A stretch of 64,000 nucleotides of DNA from Phycisphaerae bacterium (GTDB lineage: Bacteria > Planctomycetota > Phycisphaerae > UBA1845). Shown piece after piece: positions 43,133 to 51,491 of the stretch. Position numbers and translations under genes: made by a program. Position 1 is the first letter of the stretch, and the number at the start of each line of letters is the position of its first letter. The stretch covers positions 124,001 through 188,000 of the forward strand of contig JAGFJJ010000005.1 in the NCBI GenBank assembly GCA_024102815.1. Reading direction: 5' to 3'. The notes beneath the pieces are model-generated. The model was not told the origin of the DNA, searched no databases, and worked only from the letters and a program-made list of their open reading frames with translations.

Positions 43133-43189
43133 TGTCGTTAACGATCGCAAACAGGCGCGGGTCCAAACGCAACGTCGGGAGCGAAACGC

Positions 43190-43831
43190 ATGGAACTCTT
43201 CATTGATGAGCGGCGCGTGGATGTATCCATGCCGGAAGTTCAAAGCCTCGAGGAGGCCGTGCGCCATGTCCAGCATCACCTTTGCGGGCCCGGACGGCTC
43301 GTCGTGGGCATGCGCTGCGACGGCAAGGAGATTCCTGCTGCGGGAATGGCCGAGACCCTGGCTCGACCTGTGGCCGAGGTCGCGCGCGTCGACGTGATCA
43401 CGGGGACCCGCCGGGATCTTGTCGTGGATGCCATGACCCATGCTTCCCAACTACTCCAGGAAGCCCAGGAGACCTGCGAGCGCGTCGCGGGATTGCTGGT
43501 CGAAGGGAAGACGCAGGAGGGGATAGAGACCCTCGGCGAATGTACGCGGGCCTGGCAGCAGATCCACGAAGCGCTCCTTCAGTCGCTGCGGATGCTCGAT
43601 TCCGATGTGGCCGGGTTGAAAGTGCGGGATATGACGTTTGAACAGGCATTGGAGCGGCCACGCGAGGCGCTGCTCCAGATTCGCCAATCGCTTCAGGCCG
43701 GCGACTACGTTACCCTGGCCGATGTGCTCCAATACGAATTTGCCGAGGCGACGGAGCTGTGGCAAGCGATGATGGCCATGGTCCGTCGTCTCGCCGAGGA
43801 GTTGCCGCAGTCGGGCGACGCGTCTACTTGA
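43190..43831 (+). CDS. Helical protein of unknown function
   Basis: A 213-residue protein without a family I can name. It starts with a short beta-rich part (MELFIDERRVDVSMPEVQS...), then a four- or five-helix bundle with heptad-like patterns (HASQLLQEAQETCERVAGLLVEG; IHEALLQSLRMLDSD; EALLQIRQSLQAGDYVTLADVLQYE; WQAMMAMVRRLAEEL). The N-terminal 80 residues contain GPGRLVVGMRCDGKEIP, suggesting a small ligand-binding or FliS-like fold; this is inference. A GGGAG ribosome site supports ATG 43190. Its stop overlaps the convergent MazG-like gene by eight bases. Cytoplasmic. Confidence 0.55.
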   Translation: MELFIDERRVDVSMPEVQSLEEAVRHVQHHLCGPGRLVVGMRCDGKEIPAAGMAETLARPVAEVARVDVITGTRRDLVVDAMTHASQLLQEAQETCERVAGLLVEGKTQEGIETLGECTRAWQQIHEALLQSLRMLDSDVAGLKVRDMTFEQALERPREALLQIRQSLQAGDYVTLADVLQYEFAEATELWQAMMAMVRRLAEELPQSGDAST

Positions 43832-44174
43832 ATCTCCCCCGGAAGGCATCCGCCGGGTATTTCTCGGCGTTTTTCTTCATTTTCGCCTCGAACGCCGCGG
43901 CGAGATCGATCCCCATGCTGTTGGCGAACGAGAGCAGGTACGCGGCAATGTCCGCGACCTCCTCGGTGATCTCCGCCATCATCGCGCGGTCGTCCCGCAC
44001 CGCCGGAAGCTGTTCACTGCGTAACCACTGGAAGTGCTCCATGAGCTCGGCGGTCTCGATGGCCAGTGACATCGCAAGGTTCTTGGGGTCATGAAACGGT
44101 TGCCAGTCCCGTTCGGCTACGAATTCGGCCATGTGACGCTTTAGCTCCGCCACCGTTGTCATCGAATCTTGCAC
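43824..44174 (-). CDS. MazG-like nucleotide pyrophosphohydrolase
   Basis: A 116-residue all-alpha NTP pyrophosphohydrolase of the dCTPase/MazG-like type. The metal-binding pattern ExxE (Glu40, Glu43 in AIETAELMEHFQW) and ExxD (Glu72, Asp75 in EEVADIAAYL) is present, spaced as in the family. Such enzymes cleave (d)NTPs such as dCTP to clean the nucleotide pool. GTG 44174 was chosen because GGGAGG lies eight bases before it; ATG 44162 has none. Its 3' end overlaps the 3' end of the convergent helical gene by eight bases. Confidence 0.85.
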   Translation of the reverse strand: MQDSMTTVAELKRHMAEFVAERDWQPFHDPKNLAMSLAIETAELMEHFQWLRSEQLPAVRDDRAMMAEITEEVADIAAYLLSFANSMGIDLAAAFEAKMKKNAEKYPADAFRGRFK

Positions 44175-44739
44175 TGCAACGTCCTCCCAGTCTGACACTG
44201 TCTCCCGCGTCTCGTGACCAAAAGGGCGTGATCGTACCCGGTCGTGGAGAAATCGAACAGAATGGAGCGGTGCCGCGCGCTGGCCGCACATCCGACAGCT
44301 CTCTGGAGGCGTTCGTCAGCGTCTGCGTCAATGGAATTTAACGTTTGGGTCTGCTGACGTCCGCAGGCCGCCGCGGCGATCGGTTCAGAACCGGACGGCG
44401 TGAGGCAGATCGCCATGAACACGAGCATTGATTTCCGAGCGATTCTCGGACGCCCGCCCCAACGACTGGCTTAAACTCCGGCGCACGTGCCAGCAAACAA
44501 GGTTCATCGAACACTCATGAAGCACTGCACGCCCGCGCAGCGGTGACGGGCATGAAGTTGCCCTTGATATGAACCGGGTTCGAATGCATTACCGGGCTCC
44601 CCATCGCGGTGCCTTTTTTCTTGCGGTCGGATTGAAAAAAGTGTTCAATGAACGCTTGTTTGGTATCCCCTCCGGGCTCTAACGACGCATCTGCGCGAAG
44701 ATCGCAACCGTGTGCGCGATCGGCGGTACGAAAGGGATC
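44175..44739. other. 565-base intergenic region
   Basis: Between the MazG-like gene (minus) and the secreted GyrI-like gene (plus). It contains a perfect palindrome GTTCA-A-TGAAC at 44643-44653, next to a run of A, and an A-rich/T-rich patch at 44611-44642 that may be promoter. No gene with coding signs is seen. Confidence 0.45.
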
Positions 44740-45987
44740 ATGGTTATTTCGGGTGGACTTGGTCGCGCGCGGCGTGTGCGGGGGATTTCCCTCGTGGGTG
44801 CCCTGTGCGCCTGCTGGATGTCTCCGTGGTCGGCACATGCCGGGACGGCTTCGCCACCGGAAGACGCGGCAGTCAGCGTGCGAACGCTCCCGGCCGGGCG
44901 GTTTGTGTACGTGACGTACACCGGTCCCTACTGGGCCGTCGGTCCGCGCCTTGCCCAGGTGCGGGCGGACATGGCTCGCGCCGACGCGCCGGAATGCAAG
45001 CTGCTGGTTCGCTATCTGGATGATCCGCAGACGACCTATCCGAGCCGGATGCGCATTCAGGTCGGATTCCTCGCTCCGGATTCGTTTCAAGCGGGATCGG
45101 CATACTCTGCCGTCGACTGGCCGGAAACCAGAGCGGCGGGTGTCGATCTTGGTACGGCGCGATCCTCTCCACGCCGGTCCATGGCGGAGCTCAGCGCCTG
45201 GGCGCTGGATCAGGGGCTTGAGATCTGCGGCCCCCTAATGGAGATCTACGAGAATCCGTCTGTTGGCAGTGGCGAGCTGGAAACGACCGTACTGCTTCCC
45301 GTCCAGGTATTGCCCAATGTGATAGCGCCGGAATTTCCCACTCTTTCAAGTGAAGTAACAACGGCGGGGGAGCAGCAAGCGGCGGTCGAGCCTGCTTCCG
45401 CGGGAGGCGTGACAAACAACGAACGCACCCTTGTCCACGCGGAGAATCCGGTGGGATTCCACGACACGCCGCGTCCCAGCGAATCCAGTGCCGTGGTTGG
45501 GGCAACGTTGCCGGGGGCCCACCAGAGAATTAAGGAATCGGGCTCGCCCCCCCACGAGGATGATCTGGCGCCCAAGGAGCGCGTCATTGTAGATGGGCTC
45601 TTGGGTGGTCAGGACGCTTCCCACAAGACGTGGGACGCAATGATCACACTCCGCGTTCGCGCCGTTGCCAGAGCTTTGGCACGCCGGGGAAGTTCCTCTG
45701 CGCCCCGAGTCGGAGCGCTTTCCGCGGCGCTGGATCGACGTTTTACGGAAGTCTGGGGCGCCGATGCCGGGGATGTCAGCCGGCACCCGTTGTCATCCCC
45801 GAATGATGCGAATTCGAGCGTTCGACAGAATGCCTTGCGTGAAGTGGACCATCTGCTGGGACAAATGGCGGTTCGGACCATTTCCGACGATGCAGCGGCG
45901 GACCGCCTCGTGGAACTTCTCGGGCAGATGGCGGCTCGTTTTGGCAGCGCCGGCGAGGCCAACGCGGCCATGATTCCGGACAATTGA
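44740..45987 (+). CDS. Secreted protein with GyrI-like (SBP-type) ligand domain
   Basis: A 415-residue protein with an N-terminal signal peptide (basic residues, then GISLVGALCACWMSPWSAHA, cut near residue 35). Residues about 50-200 form a GyrI/AraC effector-binding-type domain: VRTLPAGRFVYVTYTGPYWAVGPRLAQVRADM and PSRMRIQVGFLAP...LMEIYENP...ETTVLLPV. The last 200 residues are a Ser/Ala/Gln-rich linker and a helical part (AAADRLVELLGQMAARFG) with no known motif. GyrI-like domains normally act in the cytoplasm as ligand sensors, so an exported version is odd. ATG 44740 has a close AAGGGA; GTG 44710 is an alternative with longer signal. Function unknown. Confidence 0.62.
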   Translation: MVISGGLGRARRVRGISLVGALCACWMSPWSAHAGTASPPEDAAVSVRTLPAGRFVYVTYTGPYWAVGPRLAQVRADMARADAPECKLLVRYLDDPQTTYPSRMRIQVGFLAPDSFQAGSAYSAVDWPETRAAGVDLGTARSSPRRSMAELSAWALDQGLEICGPLMEIYENPSVGSGELETTVLLPVQVLPNVIAPEFPTLSSEVTTAGEQQAAVEPASAGGVTNNERTLVHAENPVGFHDTPRPSESSAVVGATLPGAHQRIKESGSPPHEDDLAPKERVIVDGLLGGQDASHKTWDAMITLRVRAVARALARRGSSSAPRVGALSAALDRRFTEVWGADAGDVSRHPLSSPNDANSSVRQNALREVDHLLGQMAVRTISDDAAADRLVELLGQMAARFGSAGEANAAMIPDN

Positions 45988-46040
45988 GTTTGCGAGATGG
46001 CGCAGGAACTGCCGATAACCTCTGCTGTAGCGTGTCTCGA

Positions 46041-46072
46041 CTTTGTCAGTTGGCGACAAAGCGCCCGATATT
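46041..46072 (+). promoter_or_regulatory. Inverted repeat overlapping an accA promoter candidate
   Basis: CTTTGTC (46041-46047) and GACAAAG (46055-46061) are perfect inverted repeats with seven bases between. TTGTCA (46043-46048), GATATT (46067-46072) and an 18-base spacer form a plausible promoter, with the -35 box inside the left arm. A repressor site controlling accA is a reasonable reading. The gap from -10 to ATG 46218 is about 145 bases. Confidence 0.4.
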
Positions 46073-46217
46073 GTGACACTCAGCACTTGTCGAATTGCCG
46101 TTCCGCGGTAACCTGTAGGGGAGAAATTGATCATCCCAAGGCGCGGAGCCTCGGTCGTGGCGGCACTCAGGTCGGCCGAGGACATTGGACCTACGAAATC
46201 AACGCGGATCAATCGAT

Positions 46218-47321
46218 ATGACGACCGTACCGGATTCTCGGGCGGCGGTTCCTGCCGTCCAATACCTTGAGTTTGAGCGTTCGCTCCAGCAGATCGATCG
46301 TGCGATCGCAGAATTGGGGCAGCGGGCGAGCACCAACGGCAACGATGCGGGTGAAGAGATTCGCCGTCTGAGCGAGCAGTATCAGGCGACACTGAAGCGC
46401 ATCTACTCGGGATTGACGCCGTGGGAGACAGTTCTGGTAGCCCGCCACAGCGCCCGGCCGCTGGTTCCAGATTACCTCCGCATGATCTTTCGCGATTTCT
46501 GTGAGCTTCACGGGGACCGCGCCTATGGCGACGACAAGGCGATCATCACCGGGTTTGCTCGAATCGGGGCACACAAGGTGATGGTCATGGGCCACAACAA
46601 GGGTAAGGATACGAAGGAGCGCGTGGCGTGCCACTTCGGATGTGCCCATCCGGAAGGATATCGCAAGGCCCTGCTCAAGATGCGGCTGGCAGAGAAGTTC
46701 GGGCTCCCGGTCGTCTGTCTGGTTGACACGCAGGGTGCGTATCCGGGCATTGGGGCCGAGGAGCGCGGGATTGCCCAAGCCATCGCGGTAAACCTGATGG
46801 AGATGTCCCGCCTGCGGACGCCGGTCGTTTGCGTGGTGATCGGCGAGGGCGGCAGCGGGGGAGCACTCGGGCTGGGTGTGGGCGACCGCGTGGCCATGTT
46901 CCGCAACGCGTTCTATTCCGTCATTTCGCCGGAAGGATGCGCGGCGATTCTGTGGAAGACGGCGGAGCGAAGGCAGCATGCCGCCGAAGCTCTGAAGCTC
47001 ACGGCCGCGGATCTCAAGGGTCTCAACATCATCGACGACATCATTGACGAGCCCGTCGGCGGGGCGCACCGCGATCCCGAGGCGGCGGCGGAGAACCTCG
47101 AGAAGTACATCACCGAGTCGCTGACGCACCTGAAGCGGATGACGCTGGAATCGCTGGTGGCCAAGCGGCAGGAGCGAATCCGCAATCTGGGCCGGTTCTT
47201 CGAATCGGCCAGCGAACCTGTGCGCGGGAAGGTTACCAAGCAGCGGAGTGCCCGCCGACTCACGAGTCGAAGCAACCGCCTGGCTGCACCGGTCTCGCGT
47301 TCGCGCGACGTGGCGTCGTAG
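46218..47321 (+). CDS. accA: Acetyl-CoA carboxylase carboxyltransferase alpha subunit
   Basis: This 367-residue subunit pairs with AccD to transfer the carboxyl group from biotin to acetyl-CoA, the first step of fatty acid synthesis. Features: a coiled N-terminus (SLQQIDRAIAELGQRAST), the carboxyltransferase core with HGDRAYGDDKAIITGFARI, DTQGAYPGIGAEERG (about residue 175), VIGEGGSGGALGL and MFRNAFYSVISPEGCAAILWK. AccD is not in the window. It is of usual length except for a basic C-terminal tail of about 45 residues (LTSRSNRLAAPVSRSRDVAS). ATG 46218 was chosen; an upstream TTG (46185) would lengthen it by eleven residues. Confidence 0.95.
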   Translation: MTTVPDSRAAVPAVQYLEFERSLQQIDRAIAELGQRASTNGNDAGEEIRRLSEQYQATLKRIYSGLTPWETVLVARHSARPLVPDYLRMIFRDFCELHGDRAYGDDKAIITGFARIGAHKVMVMGHNKGKDTKERVACHFGCAHPEGYRKALLKMRLAEKFGLPVVCLVDTQGAYPGIGAEERGIAQAIAVNLMEMSRLRTPVVCVVIGEGGSGGALGLGVGDRVAMFRNAFYSVISPEGCAAILWKTAERRQHAAEALKLTAADLKGLNIIDDIIDEPVGGAHRDPEAAAENLEKYITESLTHLKRMTLESLVAKRQERIRNLGRFFESASEPVRGKVTKQRSARRLTSRSNRLAAPVSRSRDVAS

Positions 47322-47421
47322 ACGAATTCCGCCACAGAGGAACGTAACAGGTCCATTTTCATTGACCGCCGGGCGTTCGGGCTGGCCGCGGTTTTCTTCC
47401 ACGCCATGATCGAGGTTTTGG

Positions 47422-48162
47422 TTGCCCGTGATCCTGCTGGGACGATCGATCGAAGGCCGGCGCATCGAGGCTTTCGAAATCGGTCGCGGCGGGCGTCCTC
47501 GCGTATTGATTCTGGGGGGCACGCACGGCGACGAGCCGAAGAGCGTCGATATTGCACAGCGATTGATCCGCTCACTCGCCCAGATTTTTGAAGGCGGATC
47601 AGGATCGCGCGGGCTCAAGCCTGCGGCTCGGAAGAACAGCCGGGAGACGCATTGGCTGATCGTGCCCTGCGTGAACCCGGACGGGTTTGCGTTGCGGAAG
47701 CGGCGTAACGCGCGAGGTGTGGACATCAATCGCAATTTCCCAACGGATAATTGGACACTGCTGGCGGAGCGAAGTCGCATGTACGGGGGCTCAAGGCCGG
47801 CAAGCGAGCCGGAGACGCGGGCGGTCATCCGCGCTGTGGAGCACCATCAGCCTGCGCTTATCGTGACCATCCACTCCATCGATCGGAATCGCTATTGCGT
47901 CAACTACGACGGCCCGGCGAGGCGCGTCGCTAAGCGCATGTCTCGCGTGAACGGCTATCCCCTGGCAGAGAGCATCGGTTACCCCACGCCGGGGAGCTTC
48001 GGCACCTGGGCGGGCATCGAGCAGGGCATCCCGACGATCACTCTGGAACTGCCATCGCATCATTCCGCGAAGCGGTGCTGGGAGGACAACGCGGCCGCGC
48101 TGCTGGGGGTCGCCGTTTCCACGGGCACTCGCGCACAGGCCAAGTTCAGTGTGCTTCGTTAG
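47422..48162 (+). CDS. M14-family zinc carboxypeptidase-like amidase
   Basis: A 246-residue peptidase of the M14 family, close to MpaA-type murein peptide amidases. The zinc ligands fit HGDE (His35, Glu38) and His151 in TIHS, and the general base is Glu209 in LELPS. The NPDG and NRNFPTD segments in the middle are usual. There is no signal peptide, so it would work on murein tripeptide taken up into the cytoplasm. Start is TTG 47422, chosen because GAGG precedes it by six bases; GTG 47428 is nearly as good. It lies 100 bases after accA. Confidence 0.85.
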   Translation: MPVILLGRSIEGRRIEAFEIGRGGRPRVLILGGTHGDEPKSVDIAQRLIRSLAQIFEGGSGSRGLKPAARKNSRETHWLIVPCVNPDGFALRKRRNARGVDINRNFPTDNWTLLAERSRMYGGSRPASEPETRAVIRAVEHHQPALIVTIHSIDRNRYCVNYDGPARRVAKRMSRVNGYPLAESIGYPTPGSFGTWAGIEQGIPTITLELPSHHSAKRCWEDNAAALLGVAVSTGTRAQAKFSVLR

Positions 48163-48236
48163 CGGCGGGCCTGGATTCCGGCCTTCACCGGAATGACGCG
48201 TTCAATGGCCCTTCGACGCTCCTGGTTGAGCGAGCT

Positions 48237-49367
48237 CTACGCCGGTTTCCTGACGGATCGGCGCAGAAGGGTGCGGTAGGTTTTTTCCAGGTCGATGATG
48301 CGATCGTACAGCACATCGTCCCGGCCGGCGTAGGCATGGGGGGTGCGGGCCAGCTCCACGAACCATTTCACCACGTTCTCGAAGTCGCTCAGGTCGATGA
48401 ACTCCGGGGCGATCTTGCGGCGCTTGGCATCGATGTTGTGGTAGTTACCCAGGGCGAGGCACATGCCGGTGGCCTCGTAGCCCAGCACGCAGTAGGCGCT
48501 GGACTCGCACGTGCCGCCGTCCATGAGCTTGCGCTGATATTTGAAGGAGGAGTCGGTCGAGGCCAGCTCGCGGGCGACGCGGTGACAGAACGATGTCACC
48601 GCAGGCGTGAACGTGCTGGCGCGATCGCCGACGCGGAGGATAGGTCCGTCACCCATGCGGGCATTGGGAAGCTGGGAGCTGTTCTCCATGGCTACGACAA
48701 GGCATTTCTTCGGAATGGTCTTGAGCCGGGCGGCGGCGATGGCCCCGATGAAGCCGACCTCCTCGGCCCGCGTGAAGAGGTAATACGTGTCGCAGGAAAC
48801 GTTGCGGCGGACGAGCGATTCCATGGCGCAGAGCATGGCCGACGCCCCGGCGATGTCGTCGCATCCGCGGGCATGAATGCGCCCGTTCCGGATCTGCGGA
48901 TCGGGCAGGTCCCACATGCCGACGGTCCCGTGGGGGACGTCGGCCGCGCGAGCGAGTTCCACGGTGCAGGTATCGACGCGTTTCTGCCCATCGCGATCGA
49001 CGGTCTTGATCGACCTGATCCTACCTTTCACGGCACCGCCGTCGGTGTAAAAGCGTACGCCCGTGCCGACGAAATACTCTTTCGGGACGCCGCCGCGCCA
49101 AAAGGCCCGCAGGCGCTTGCCGCCGAGCATCCTGTCCGCGATGAAGCCGGGGTGGTCGAGGTGGGCGGTGATGCACACGGGGCGGGTGACCTTGCGATTG
49201 CCCTGGCGAATGTGCACGAGCAGATTGCCGACCTTGTCCTCAGCAACCCGCGGCGTGCCCAGCTTCTGGCAGAATTTTCTCACGTAATCGATGACGGCGT
49301 GTTCGGCGAAGGGTGCCGTGGGAATGGAAAGCATATCCTGGAGAATCTTCTGGTGGAGGGCAAGCAT
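48237..49367 (-). CDS. M42-family aminopeptidase
   Basis: A 376-residue di-zinc aminopeptidase of M42 (FrvX/PepA-TET type; related to M28). The metal ligands fit AHLDHPG (His69, Asp71) , GCDDIAG (Asp170/171) and TRAEEVG (Glu202, Glu203), which is the catalytic acid pair. A PDZ-like or lid insertion lies about 95-150. It hydrolyses peptides in the cytoplasm; TET relatives form dodecamers. GAGG six bases upstream marks ATG 49367; the open frame continues far upstream without ribosome site. It is convergent with the M14 gene. Confidence 0.9.
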   Translation of the reverse strand: MLALHQKILQDMLSIPTAPFAEHAVIDYVRKFCQKLGTPRVAEDKVGNLLVHIRQGNRKVTRPVCITAHLDHPGFIADRMLGGKRLRAFWRGGVPKEYFVGTGVRFYTDGGAVKGRIRSIKTVDRDGQKRVDTCTVELARAADVPHGTVGMWDLPDPQIRNGRIHARGCDDIAGASAMLCAMESLVRRNVSCDTYYLFTRAEEVGFIGAIAAARLKTIPKKCLVVAMENSSQLPNARMGDGPILRVGDRASTFTPAVTSFCHRVARELASTDSSFKYQRKLMDGGTCESSAYCVLGYEATGMCLALGNYHNIDAKRRKIAPEFIDLSDFENVVKWFVELARTPHAYAGRDDVLYDRIIDLEKTYRTLLRRSVRKPA

Positions 49368-49414
49368 GGGAATCCTCACGAGGTCGCCGCGTGAATGACG
49401 CGGCGAGGACCGAT

Positions 49415-49828
49415 TCAGGCGGCGACGAGCTTGTGCCGCAGCATCATGAACGCCAGCAGCAGGATCAGGCTGAGCGTGCAGATCGTGCCGCCGAGAAAAA
49501 ATCCAATCCAGGAAAACACGGGGCGCTCGTTCCGTCGCTGCCCGGCGCTGTTGAAACCCAACACGAACGCTACTCCGCCCAGCAAGATTGATACCGCCAG
49601 ACACCCGAGCAGGGCGGGTACGAACAGACGCTTCTCGCCGTACACGATGCGGCCGACGTCGGGATTGTAGTTTCTCGCTACCAGCGCCGCACCCGCGACA
49701 AACGGTGGCACGGCGAGAATGCCGAGCAGGAGAGCGTACCGGGCCTGCACCTCGAAGCGTCGAAGAGTCGTCACCAAGGCCAATTCTCCGGCGAAAGATC
49801 GCGACGATTCCGCGCGAATCGCCCGCAT
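49415..49828 (-). CDS. Small polytopic membrane protein
   Basis: A 137-residue protein with three or four hydrophobic helices: about 31-50 (ALLLGILAVPPFVAGAAL), 69-90 (LFVPALLGCLAVSILLGGVAF), and 104-132 (VFSWIGFFLGGTICTLSLILLLAFMML). No motif is recognised. It is in the minus-strand position just upstream of the M42 peptidase (47 bases) and may be in the same transcript. N-terminal RAESSRSFAGELA is charged. Confidence 0.55.
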   Translation of the reverse strand: MRAIRAESSRSFAGELALVTTLRRFEVQARYALLLGILAVPPFVAGAALVARNYNPDVGRIVYGEKRLFVPALLGCLAVSILLGGVAFVLGFNSAGQRRNERPVFSWIGFFLGGTICTLSLILLLAFMMLRHKLVAA

Positions 49829-49962
49829 GATGCGTGGACGGATGACAGTCTAGTCGGCCCGCAACGTCCGTCCAGTCGGAGGTATCGGGTTCCGAACGGG
49901 CACATCTGCGTGTAAGATCCGCCACGACCGGAGCCTCCCTGTCGTTCAAAGGAGCGCACTCA

Positions 49963-51339
49963 ATGACGAAAGAATTCGTCGCGGCCGAGCCCAGGCTCAC
50001 GTGGCGCTACCCCGCACGATTCTGGATCGCTAACGTCGGCGAGCTTTTCGAGCGTGCGGCGTACTATGGCATGTTCATTTCGCTGACGCTGTACCTCAGT
50101 CGGGTCGTCGAGTTCAGCGATCGGGAGGCGGGCGTGGTTTCCGGGACCTTTGCCGCCGTGCTTTATCTCATGCCGCTATTCATGGGAGCGCTGGCCGACA
50201 AGATCGGGTTTCGGCGGGCCTTGATGGCGGCGTTTGCCCTGCTGGCCATCGGGTACTTGCTAATGGGCGCCGTTCCCGGCAAGGTCTCAACGCTTGCGGC
50301 GCTGGGGTTCGTCGCGATAGGCGGGGCGATCGTCAAGCCGGTGATCAGCGGGACGGTATCGCTGAGTTCCGACGATACCAACCGCGCCCGGGCCTTTTCG
50401 ATATTCTACTTCATGGTCAACGTCGGAAGCTTCACGGGCAAGACCGTGGCCGCTCCGCTCCGCGAATATTGGAGCCTCGAGCACATCATGTACTATGCCT
50501 CGGCGATGGCCGTCTGCGGGTTCATTGTCACGGCGCTGTTCTATCGCCACGAGGATACTCCCGGCACGGCCAAGCGGCCGAGTGAAGTGCTGACCGGGCT
50601 GTTCAAGGTCGTGCTCAACTTCCGGTTTATGGCCCTGATCGTCATCATCGCTGGTTTTTGGTTGATTCAGGGACAGCTGTATGCGAGCATTCCCAAGTAC
50701 GTCCTGCGCCTGCAGGGCGAAGCGGCCAAGCCCGAATGGCTGGCGAACATCAATCCGCTCATTGTCGTATTGCTGGTCGTGCCCATCACGCATATGGTGC
50801 GAAATCTCAAGCCGGTTATCTCGATTGGCATTGGGCTTTTCATCATACCGCTCGCGGCATTGAGCATTGCTCTGACTCCTATGTTGGAAGGAATCGCGGG
50901 GTCTTTGATCGATTTCGGTGCCTTCACCCTGCATCCTCTCACGGTGATGGCCATCGTGGGCATTGCCATGATCGGCCTGGCCGAGTGCTTCCTCTCCCCG
51001 AAATTCCTGGAGTTCGCGTCGAAACAGGCCCCACCGGGAGAGGAGGGGCTGTACATGGGCTATCAGAATCTGACCGTTTTTATCGCATGGTTCGTAGGAT
51101 TCATCCTGGCGGGTGACCTGCTAGTTCGCTACTGCCCCGATCCGGCGACGCTGCCGGAAGCCGTGCAACGGCAGTGGGAAACGGCGATCGCGACGGGGAG
51201 TGCGTTGCCCGAAGCCTACGCCCATGCCCACTACATCTGGTTCGTGTTCGCGGCGATCGGCGGGGCGGCGTTCGTGGCGTTGTGGATCTTCTGGCTGGTG
51301 ACCAGTTGGCTGGACAAGAAGGGTGAATCTGCGGGGTAG
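49963..51339 (+). CDS. POT/PTR-family peptide transporter (MFS)
   Basis: A 458-residue transporter. It shows the POT signature GELFERAAYYGMFISLTLYL (ExxER near residue 27-31), and twelve or so hydrophobic helices. Lys105-like residues in GAIVKPVISG and Glu-rich loops in the second half fit the family. POT transporters take up di- or tripeptides using the proton gradient; because the ExxER and the later FLSPKFLEFAS segment are present, proton coupling is likely. It sits next to two peptidase genes (M14 at 47422, M42 at 48237), suggesting peptide use. ATG 49963 follows a weak ribosome site (AAAGGAGC 14 bases upstream). Confidence 0.88.
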   Translation: MTKEFVAAEPRLTWRYPARFWIANVGELFERAAYYGMFISLTLYLSRVVEFSDREAGVVSGTFAAVLYLMPLFMGALADKIGFRRALMAAFALLAIGYLLMGAVPGKVSTLAALGFVAIGGAIVKPVISGTVSLSSDDTNRARAFSIFYFMVNVGSFTGKTVAAPLREYWSLEHIMYYASAMAVCGFIVTALFYRHEDTPGTAKRPSEVLTGLFKVVLNFRFMALIVIIAGFWLIQGQLYASIPKYVLRLQGEAAKPEWLANINPLIVVLLVVPITHMVRNLKPVISIGIGLFIIPLAALSIALTPMLEGIAGSLIDFGAFTLHPLTVMAIVGIAMIGLAECFLSPKFLEFASKQAPPGEEGLYMGYQNLTVFIAWFVGFILAGDLLVRYCPDPATLPEAVQRQWETAIATGSALPEAYAHAHYIWFVFAAIGGAAFVALWIFWLVTSWLDKKGESAG

Positions 51340-51491
51340 GAGCCGGCGCGCTAAGCCGGGCGTCAAGCGCTCGGCAGGTGAAGCCGGGCCGAGTGGAAAG
51401 ACGGAAGCAGCCCACGGCTCCGACGCGAGAGGCGACACATGATTCGCTTTCGCGAGGTCGGTTCCGCGGGCCGCTCCAATCGAATGATCGG

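Noticed and set aside
44575..44600. Sequence GGGTTCGAATG resembling a tRNA T loop
   Set aside because: No acceptor or anticodon stem can be formed around it.
46209..47828. 539-residue minus-strand frame
   Set aside because: Antisense to accA and the start of the M14 gene.
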